Shown in pieces: positions 1 through 7,228 of a stretch of DNA of 9,446 bases. The translations under genes were made by a program, and so were the position numbers. Origin of the DNA: JBNJGT01 sp964473285 (GTDB lineage Archaea > Nanobdellota > Nanobdellia > Woesearchaeales > JACJVW01); NCBI GenBank assembly GCA_964473285.1, contig CAYYOI010000053.1, positions 1 through 9,446 on the forward strand, read 5' to 3'. The notes beneath the pieces are model-generated. The model made no database searches and was not told the DNA's origin. It worked only from the letters and a program-made list of their open reading frames with translations. How positions within the stretch are numbered: position 1 is the first letter of the stretch; each line of letters begins with the position of its first letter.

Positions 1-2
1 TT

Positions 3-43
3 TGCTAACTTTCCTTAGGCTGGAAGCCTAAAGCAGATTTTTT
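3..43 (+). terminator. Hairpin plus T-run, probable terminator of an upstream gene
   Basis: A perfect 7-bp inverted repeat, TTAGGCT at 15-21 and AGCCTAA at 25-31, encloses the 3-nt loop GGA. TGCT at 3-6 can also pair with AGCA at 32-35, leaving an 8-nt bulge on the left arm. Six Ts follow at 38-43. A stem followed by a T-run is the form of an intrinsic terminator; archaeal RNA polymerase stops mainly at T-runs, so the hairpin may only assist. It lies ahead of the TATA-like element of the next gene, which fits the end of an upstream transcription unit on the + strand, but that gene is outside the window. Confidence 0.5.
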
Positions 44-61
44 AGAAAAACTCGCATAGAA

Positions 62-77
62 CGAAATCTTTTTAAAT
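62..77 (+). promoter_or_regulatory. TATA-like archaeal promoter for the giant gene
   Basis: The stretch CGAAATC (62-68) followed by TTTTTAAAT (69-77) looks like a weak BRE plus TATA box. A start point about 25 bases downstream would fall near 98-102, giving a leader of only 5-9 bases before the ATG at 107. This agrees with the lack of any Shine-Dalgarno sequence before that ATG, and suggests nearly leaderless transcription. Inferred from composition and spacing only; the BRE match to the consensus is partial. Confidence 0.45.
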
Positions 78-106
78 GTATAAACTCAAATAGGCTTTAT
101 ATCTAT

Positions 107-217
107 ATGGGAATTGTGAAAAAGGGATGGATCGTGAATTCTTTAAAAGCCTTGCTTTTGATAGTTTTCCTGATTTTACTTGTAAATCAAACCACTTTTC
201 TTGAGTCTACACTGGCC
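107..217 (+). other. Signal peptide or signal anchor of the giant protein
   Basis: Codons 1-37 from ATG 107 give a basic n-region (VKKGW, then NSLK), a 12-residue hydrophobic core (ALLLIVFLILLV) and a polar c-region ending STLA. A signal peptidase I cut after Ala37 (Thr at -3, Ala at -1) would leave a single Asp before Cys39, the first residue of Hint copy 1. If uncut, the segment would act as an N-terminal membrane anchor with the Hint domains just outside the membrane. Cleavage is inferred from the -3/-1 pattern only. Confidence 0.75.
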
Positions 218-3200
218 GACTGCTTTCCTGAAGGAACGAACGTCACAATGGCGGATGGGTCAAAAAAAGAAATTCAGGNNNNNNNNNNNNNNNNNNNNNN
301 NNNNNNNNNNNNNNNNNNNNNNNNNNNNNNNNNNNNNNNNNNNNNNNNNNNNNNNNNNNNNNNNNNNNNNNNNNNNNNCTGTATATAATCTTTTGGGAAT
401 AACAAATAATCCGAATTTCTATGTTAATGGGCTACTGGTGCATAATAGGTGTTTTCCTGAAGGAACGAACGTCACAATGGCGGATGGGTCAAAAAAAGAA
501 ATTCAGGAGGTGGAAATAGGAGACGAGGTTCTCACATATGATACAAAAACAGGTGAACAAAAACAAGGAAAAGTAACAAAACTGGAAAATCCGATAGATA
601 AACTATATTCAATAAATGAGGGTATGATTGAGACTACAGCAGATCACCCATTCTATACAAAAAAAGATGGTGAAAAAGTATGGGCTGCACTTGATAAGGA
701 ACTGACTCTAAAGAGAATGCCATACTTATATTTCGTGAAAGAATTAGAGGTTGGAGACAAGATACTAACACAGGAGAATGAATGGATAACTGTAAGAAAC
801 ATAAAAGAAATGCAGGGAAATCACTCTGTATATAATCTTTTGGGAATAACAAATAATCCGAATTTCTATGTTAATGGGCTCCTGGTGCATAATAGAGATA
901 CATGTCCAACATATTCACCAGTGGCTGACATTAAATGTACAGGGCCTGATGGAGAGATATGTTTAGAAGGAGAATGCATTGCACAGGAAACAATTACTTG
1001 TGATGGTAGTGATAGTAATGATCCAGACAGTTGCGGTACTGGTGGAATGTCTTATTCATGGGAGATAAAGGATACGGGGGACAATTTATTCACAACAGAT
1101 TCAGGCAGCGAGATAACATTCACCCCCAATATTGCAGGAGAGTGGAAAGTAGAGTTAGAGGTTACAGACAATGATGGTGAAACTGATACAAAGACTCAAG
1201 CTTTTGAAGTAAATACAGGGGTAAGCGATGAAGGTACAGATAGTAGCTGCAATTATTATAAAGATCTTAACCAAGTGAACAGTAATTTTGAAGATGATGG
1301 ATACCCTGCTGAAGGGTTTGGAGGGGAACCAATTGGATGTGCCTTTATAACTGAAAATGGTGAGGAAACCTCTATTCATACAATAGGTGATGTTCAGGTA
1401 GACGAAACTCCTGAATGGAGTCCTGAGGCAGGTGATGGATGGAACTGGACCCTTTATGATGTATGCGAAAATGAGGGAGAAAAAGATATTCATCTGGGAG
1501 TAGGGAGTGATGAAGACGATTCTTGTGCTAATCCTATAGATGGAGAGTGTGTCTGGAGTCCAGCTTATATGCTTGTCTATGATGATTCTGAGCAGATATG
1601 TGAGAGTTGCGAATACCTGCAGGAACTTGATGGAGTAAAAGGTGCTGTATGGGATGGGTCCATAGAGGATGGTGAAGCTTATGACATAGGTCCAGATAGT
1701 GTCCCTGGCTCAACAGCAGGTACATGCTGTGGTGATGATCAAGATGACGATGAAATTGTAGTCAACTGTAGTGAAGTATCATGGGAAGTCAAAATAACCT
1801 ATCCCGAGGTTCTTGTTCCACAAGGAAGTTATTCTGATCTAGAGAACTATACATATAGTTATTGGGAGGATTTTGTGCCTGTAAGAGAAAAGATTTATAC
1901 TGCTTCACAAAGTGATTGTGAATGTGATGGTGACATATGTCTATATGATGGAATGAATCTTCAATGTAATAGCAGAAAGGTTATAGGGTGTGACCCAGAG
2001 AATTATGATATTGGTGCAGGAAATATCGTAGTAGATGAGCAATGTGTTGAAACAACACAAAGCACTTACAAAAAATTGGTATGTAATAACGAGACTTGTC
2101 CTTGTAATGGCACCTGCGAAGATGATAATTGTGAAGATGATACTTGTAATGGGTGTTCTGCAACTGGGGAAGAGTGTGGAACATACCATGAAGACTGTGG
2201 TTGTAGTTGGTCTGAAGGAGACTGGGAATATCAAGATGAAGAACATTGGGATAATTATTTTGAGCTCTTAAACCCTGATGGAACTGTTAATGATGATGGA
2301 GAGGTATTTAATTGTAGATGTACTGATTCTGATACTTGTGATCCAGATTATACTTTTGACGGGATACAATGCCCTAGTGGTGCAATGTTTGACGGTACAA
2401 TAATTTCAGGAGGGTGTAGTGGTACTGTAAATAGTGAGACCCAAAAATTTGAAGTTAATTGTGATCTTTGTAATGCAATCGATGAAGATGATCCTGAAAG
2501 TTACGACCCCGGATCAGGATCACCTACATGGGTTGCAGAAATTGAATGTGGAGAAACTTCAGGAGAGTTTGAAGTAAAAGAATATCAAACTGAAACGATA
2601 AGTGGAGAAGGATCTGGTTCTGTTGATATAAACATTGGGTCTTATGACTCGGACGATGTTTCAATAACATTTGAGACCTCTTTTCCTGGCTGCTTTATGA
2701 CAGATAATGAGTATAATGATCCTACTGTAACCTCTTCAATTGATATGCCTTTAGAAGAAATTACTACTGAAGGCAGTGATAATCCTGATTGGTCAGAGAG
2801 ATTCTGCTATCTATGCCCTGCAGGAGATAACACAGGAACTGCCAGTGAGGATGTAAATGGGATATCCCCCAGGATGTGGTATCATGATCAAAACATTCCG
2901 GATAATAGACATGTCTCTGAATTATGCTGTGGGGATGACGAAATAAATGAAACACCGGATTTCGTGAATGATTGCGGAAGATTAAAACAAGGGGCTTTTT
3001 GCTGGGAATCGCACATTAATTACGATGAATCTTACAGAGAGCTTGCTCTTGGTGAGCATTCAGATGTACCTTCAGACCTAGGTGACTCTGAAGAGAATCA
3101 ATGGTATTGGACAGATGCTAGCCATGCTGAAGGTACAATGGTAGACCTTATATGTGAGTATCCAAATGATAACATCCATCAATTATATCAAAACGAGGAA

Positions 3201-6200
3201 ATCCCTCTGATTGGACATGAAGATATATGGTATTTTTGTGATAGAAGTGTTTTTTCCCTTTCTGGAGTGCCAGAAGCACTACAAGAGGAGGAATTGCTAC
3301 AATTTCAAAAAAACATATCCAATCCTTTGGAAAGAGATGAAGGATCCTATTATTGCGCACATTCTGAATATGATGGAAATAGTATTAGTTTTATCAATGG
3401 TGATGTAGATACTGTAATACCAACAATCTATGAATGCTCTGAAGATAATGTCGCACAGGTGGGGGGAGAATATTTTGGAGGAGAAAGTATAGATGAAGAT
3501 ACTTTACTTCCTTCATCAAAAATATTCCAGGATGTTGGAGAACTTAATGGAGATTTCAGTAACTCTGACATAATATGGGGGCATGTTACTTTGCAGGAAC
3601 TATTCAGGCCTTCAGATGATCTCTTTCCTACCTTTCCTTCGATTGAAGCCCTTGTATTTCTGGATGATGACCCTGAGGCAAATTTAATTGATCATCCATT
3701 GATTGATAATTGTGACAATAAACCCTGTCTTATTCCAATAACAGAGGATACTAGTTGGATATACAATGCTGAAGGAAGGCTTGGTAATGATAGTGCTATG
3801 GGAATCACTGCTGCTACATATACAGGTGGTGAATTCGGTTTTGAATGGATCTATAGTGATGGAACCCAAATTTATATATCTGAATCTGACGAGACTATTG
3901 AAATAGAAAAAAACACAGGAGATTATATTGGGGGTGGATATTGTTCACCTGAGGTTGATGGAAATCATTGTGGTGTTCCAGGTACTACTGAAAGTACTTG
4001 GCATACATGGGGAGTTGCAATAGAAGATGCTGATGAACAAAAAACAAAGTGTAGTGAAGGGAGTATGACAAAGATTCTTTATACGTTAAATCCAAATACT
4101 GGTGAATTGGAAAAAGTAGGATTTCTATGCCAAGGTGATGTAAGTTCCCAAACAAAAGACCTCAACATAATTGGTGGAGGATATTGTGTAGAAAACTCAG
4201 AGGATGAGGATTGCAGCATTGAGGGAGAAGATGGTGGTACATGGGAATTTTGGGGAGTGGGTGAACATAAAGAGAATGGAGGGCACTGCTTACAAGGAGA
4301 TGAAACAGACTCGCTTGAGGGTGAAAATGGGATAGTTGGGTTCCTTTGCGCTGTTGATTCAGGAGATTCTACTTGTGATTTCAGTTCTGTTCAAGGAGAG
4401 GTTGAGTTCATGACTTTCATTGATGAAGGATTGCTTGGCAATATCTTTCCAAGACTTATGATCCAGACAGACCAAAACCTTTATGTCTATGAGATGAATG
4501 AAACCGAACACTGCAACCTGGATATCCTAGCACGTCTTGATCCAACAAATTGGAATTTTGATAAAAACCCTGATCAAGTTGGTGAAAATCAGCCAACAAA
4601 CATAGATTCAATGGAAGTTATCTATGACCCAGGTGGAATCGTGAAATTCTTTGCTCCTAAGAAGACCCCAACGTTAATGATTACTGATGGAAATGATGTC
4701 TATTTTACCTACGCCGCGCCAATGAGGTGTGACGGAGATGAATTTACAAGGGATTTTGACAATACTGATGAAAACTTTTGTGCAGAACAAGCTACAACTG
4801 ATGAATATTCAGATGGACTATCCTGGGTGCTAGGTGGAAGTTATAGTGATGATAGATGCTGTGGTGAACCAGAAGATCCACTAGAGATATTTACCACAAA
4901 TGAAGGATTATGCTTAAGAGGGCAATGGATATCAACTCATACAGGGGAAGATATGATAGAGAGCTGGCCATTTGATATAATGAAAAACAATAAAGTATAT
5001 GGTGACAGGCAGAATGCTTATCAGGAATTACTCCTTGAATCAAAAGAAAACGATATAGAGATATCTGGATGTGCCGTGGTAGATGAAACTAATACTGATG
5101 ATTCGGAGATCCAAGAATATCTTCAAACATATGGGGACACGACAAAACCCTATCAAGGAAGCGGAAACCTGCTATTAAATTCTGATTTTGACAATGATGA
5201 TATGTGGGAAATACACAATGAAAATGGAGATATTTTTAATACACCTTCGAATGTAGCCTCAATACTAGTAGCTAATATTGATTCTCCTGACCCCATACTG
5301 AGACAAAAGGTTCATTTTATAGAAAGCGGCACAACATATAACTTTAAGGCTATATACCAATCAACTGATTGCATAGGACAAGACCTGCAACTTATGTATC
5401 AAGTATATGACGGGGAGACTTTGATCCATGATGAGACTAATGATTTTGGTGAAAGCCAAAAGATAAAGGAAGGAGCTCATGAGAGAGTTCTTGTTTTTGA
5501 ATCTGACTATGGTCCTGAATATGACCATTATGTGGGAGTCAAAATAGAAAGAGGAAATGAATGTGTAGTTAATTTAAGGAATATGAGTCTTTCTGCTAAT
5601 GATTACCTGAATGATCTACCTAGACTAGAAGAATATGAGTATAGTGCACATGATGCAGATGATTTAAGGAATTTTATAGACAATCATGAGGATTACTGCA
5701 GACTTAAAGACCTGGATGACGATGATATGTGGGATTATTATTGCAGTTTCAGGGAAAAATGGGAAAAGGTTCCCGAAGCATGGAGAGATCAAACCGAAAT
5801 TGCTGATACGGAAGGATTTTCTGAAAGAAAGACTATAGAATTAAAGACTATACCTGAAGACTGGCTTGATCTGAGAACAGAAGGAAATGAATACGTGGAT
5901 CCGAGCATCCAGATTGCCGGATGTTGCATAGAAGACCAGTGCTGGAATGGGGAACGCTGTGTTAATTCTTCGCATGCTGAACCAAGACCTACATTATATC
6001 CAAACACTTCAAGCAGAATAGGTTATAGATGCATGTTCGGAGAATGGGAAGATGCTAACCTCAAATGGGACTGGACAAATGAAGACAATAAATATGGATA
6101 TTGCAATCAATCGAGCCAATGCTTAGTAGATTATGCAGGAGAATGGAATGAGACAAGCCCTGATGAATTCAATATGAATGAAAAGATTCTGAATACAGGC

Positions 6201-7217
6201 ACAGAAAATCCACCTCAAATGACAGAAAATCCAAGGTGCATAGATGATGAGGAATATATACAGGATCATTATTGTGATGGTGGTGAGTGGACAACTAGAA
6301 CCTCTATTTTGATTGAAGAGATGCTGGAATATGCTGATGGAGAATTTACATTTTTCTGCGATACTCCTGAAAATGCATTGAATAGGATAGATTATTATAC
6401 TGATTCTTATATGGATCCAAATGGGGATTGTAATAATGATTATTTTACTAATACCAGTTCTAACAGAGAGAGATACGTAGAAAATGCGTTCTTTTTGAAT
6501 AATTTTGATGTTCTTACTGATGGAGATGATTTATGTGTCCCTGATTGCTATTATCGAGAATCTGAGATTACATCAGATGAACTTTCTGACAGAGCTTATC
6601 CTTGTGTCAATACTGTATGTGTTTTAAGTGTAGGGAGTGATGATATAAGCAGGTATATCGGAACAACATTAAATCAGGAAATTGATGCTGAAAAATATGG
6701 CTTCGGAATACTTCTTCCTGATATTCCTAAGAACTACGATGATGAGCTTAGGACTGTAATCTTTAATCCAGATGGAATTGGAGGTACTACTTCTTTTGGT
6801 GAAACAGTAGAGATAATGAAACAAACCCTTTATAATACTGTTACAGGGTTCCTCTCAGATTCAGAGCCCAAACCTTATGAAATAAATTATTCAACTGTAA
6901 AGAAGATATATATTGCAGAAAAAGGAGAAAATACGCTATGGGCCAACTATTATTCATCCTACAGAAGGAATAGTTTATTAGAGGATATATACCAAAGGGA
7001 ACCATATACTGATGATCATCTTTACATTGATATGATGTATCAGTATGAGGGCCATGGTAAAGAGATCAACACTACAATAGATAACCTTAAAGAATATGTC
7101 TCTCCTTATCATTTTAGCTCAGATCCTGCTTCAGTAATATTTCACAATAAACAGAGTGTTTATTCGAATGGTTTTGATGTCTGGATTCCAATGACTGCTG
7201 AATTGAGGCCAGAATAA
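107..7217 (+). CDS. Giant secreted Cys-rich protein with N-terminal tandem Hint domains (interrupted by assembly gap)
   Basis: One gene split by the 100-N gap at 279-378. With the gap set to 318 bases, the frame read from ATG 107 joins the frame ending at TAA 7215-7217 and gives 2,442 residues; numbering below uses that model. Residues 1-37 are a signal peptide (basic KKGW, then hydrophobic ALLLIVFLILLV, possible cleavage at STLA/D). Hint copies start at Cys39 and Cys188, and copy 2 ends at H334-N335. A PKD-like domain lies at about 344-441. CCGDD-like motifs follow at 613, 1013 and 1657, a ten-Cys acidic cluster at 732-772, two IGGGYC repeats at 1347-1487, a jelly-roll-like domain at 1760-1903, and a DPANN-type segment at 2117-2266. 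The last 198 residues lack Cys. There is no C-terminal membrane anchor. The protein is strongly acidic with many N-x-S/T sites, so it probably acts outside the cell. GTG 116 or 134 are alternative starts. The ATG at 201 is not a credible start: it lies in another frame before the gap and would lose the signal peptide. Ligand or substrate unknown. Confidence 0.85.
221..449 (+). repeat. Hint tandem repeat, copy 1 (interior missing in gap)
   Basis: Only the two ends are present. Positions 221-278 encode CFPEGTNVTMADGSKKEIQ, and 379-449 encode the end from VYNLLGI to VHNR. Both match copy 2 (450-507 and 826-896) at the amino-acid level. Across the 129 comparable bases there are three differences (TGC/TGT, CTA/CTC, AGG/AGA), all silent third-position changes. 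The catalytic Cys1 and the terminal His-Asn are present; the TxxH motif would lie in the gap. The +1 residue is Arg, followed at once by Cys1 of copy 2. If copy 1 has the length of copy 2, the true repeat unit is 447 bp (149 codons). Confidence 0.85.
279..378. other. Assembly gap of exactly 100 N
   Basis: One hundred Ns is the usual placeholder for a scaffold gap of unknown size. Both edges lie inside the near-identical Hint repeat, so the assembly most likely broke because of the repeat. The reading frame on the left (codons starting at 107 modulo 3) differs from that on the right. It closes only if the true gap is a multiple of 3, and copy 2 has exactly 318 bases (508-825) at the matching place. 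A larger gap holding 318 + n x 447 bases, meaning more Hint copies, would also close the frame. Confidence 0.95.
450..896 (+). repeat. Hint tandem repeat, copy 2 (complete 148-residue Hint domain plus Arg)
   Basis: This is a complete mini-Hint domain, the self-cleaving fold shared by inteins, hedgehog C-domains and bacterial intein-like (BIL) domains. Seen, numbered from Cys1: CFPEGTNVTMADG with downstream EVEIGDEVLTYD (block A, residues 1-31); ETTADHPFY with the TxxH motif at 63-66 (block B, 636-647 nt); LEVGDKIL at about 99-106; and VYNLLGI to NFYVNGLLVHN at 128-148 (blocks F/G). Cys1, Thr63, His66, His147 and Asn148 are all present. There is no homing-endonuclease insert. The residue after Asn is Arg, not Cys/Ser/Thr, so the last steps of normal intein splicing are not available. 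By analogy with type A BIL domains, N-S acyl shift and Asn cyclisation could still cut the chain at one or both ends. Confidence 0.9.
918..1211 (+). other. PKD-like (Ig-fold) domain with extra cysteines
   Basis: Starts with PVADIKC, has the polar DGSDSNDPDSCG turn, then the typical YSWEI strand and the closing GEWKVELEVTDNDGETDT. This is the order of a PKD domain (PVAD, then a DGS-S-DPD turn, a Y-W strand and a V-V-DNDG strand), a beta-sandwich common in surface proteins of archaea and bacteria. The first half carries five cysteines and the turn a sixth, so it may be cross-linked or carry a small insert. It is the first ectodomain module after the Hint array and would be at the new N-terminus if the Hint domains detach. 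Confidence 0.7.
2082..2204 (+). other. Dense acidic Cys cluster (10 Cys in 41 residues)
   Basis: The 41 residues encoded here hold ten cysteines, spaced C-x4-C-x-C-x3-C-x4-C-x4-C-x2-C-x6-C-x6-C-x-C, with the tandem acidic spacers CEDDN and CEDDT in the middle. This is the highest cysteine density in the protein. A small disulfide-knotted module is the simplest reading for an exported protein; metal binding by the Cys/Asp/Glu mix is possible but not shown. I do not recognise the family. Confidence 0.6.
3927..4130 (+). repeat. IGGGYC module, copy A
   Basis: A 68-residue unit beginning IGGGYC, followed by a second Cys (NHC), a TWHTWGV strand, a third Cys (TKC) and ending VGFLC. The same order recurs in copy B 39 bases further on. 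The four shared cysteines suggest two conserved disulfides. No family recognised. Confidence 0.7.
4170..4349 (+). repeat. IGGGYC module, copy B
   Basis: A 60-residue second copy: IGGGYC, EDC, TWEFWGVG, GGHC and VGFLC occur in the same order as in copy A. Identity is concentrated in these blocks and the spacers differ in length, so the duplication is old, unlike the near-identical Hint repeats at the start of the same protein. Confidence 0.7.
5166..5597 (+). other. Jelly-roll, CBM4/9-like domain
   Basis: Opens with NLLLNSDFD, the usual opening of carbohydrate-binding galactose-binding-like domains (NLLxNGDFE), and then shows alternating strands: ILRQKVHF, TYNFKAIYQS, LQLMYQVYDG, HERVLVFES, YVGVKIERG and CVVNLRNMSLS. 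About 144 residues matches the usual size of CBM4/9 domains. Two cysteines (TDC, NEC) could form one disulfide. Sugar or glycan binding is the family's common role; the ligand here is unknown. Confidence 0.6.
6237..6686 (+). other. DPANN-type module of large secreted proteins
   Basis: Holds the ordered blocks CIDDEEYIQDHYC, GGEWTTRTSILIEEML, FTFFCDTPENALN, CVNTVCVLSVG and YIGTTLNQEID. From memory, the same order (a C-x-DG-WT-RT block, an FCD...LN block, a C-x-CVL block and a G-x-SLN block) recurs near the C-terminus of giant exported proteins of DPANN archaea. I cannot check this here and know of no assigned function. After the last Cys (6618-6620) the remaining 198 residues have none, which marks a separate terminal domain. 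Confidence 0.5.
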
Positions 7218-7228
7218 TTATTGCAACA

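Noticed and set aside
201..220. ATG at 201 as the start of the giant gene
   Set aside because: It lies in the frame that is open only because of the arbitrary 100-N gap. The frame from ATG 107 carries the signal peptide and Hint copy 1, and it joins the downstream frame when the gap is 318 bases.
221..896. Classical intein that splices two exteins
   Set aside because: The +1 residue is Arg in both copies instead of Cys/Ser/Thr, the N-terminal extein would be only a signal peptide, and there is no endonuclease domain. Cleavage-type Hint/BIL behaviour fits better.
1155..1493. 112-residue open frame on the minus strand, hydrophobic
   Set aside because: Its hydrophobic look comes from reading the complement of acidic GAT/GAA codons in the giant gene; no promoter or recognisable domain.
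3927..4349. CRISPR array or short DNA repeats
   Set aside because: The repeat is visible only at protein level with variable spacers; no short identical DNA repeats with regular spacing occur anywhere in the window.
450..7217. Polymorphic toxin with PT-HINT domain
   Set aside because: In such toxins the Hint domain precedes a short C-terminal toxin. Here it is at the N-terminus, is followed by structural Cys-rich and Ig-like modules, and no toxin domain or immunity gene is visible.
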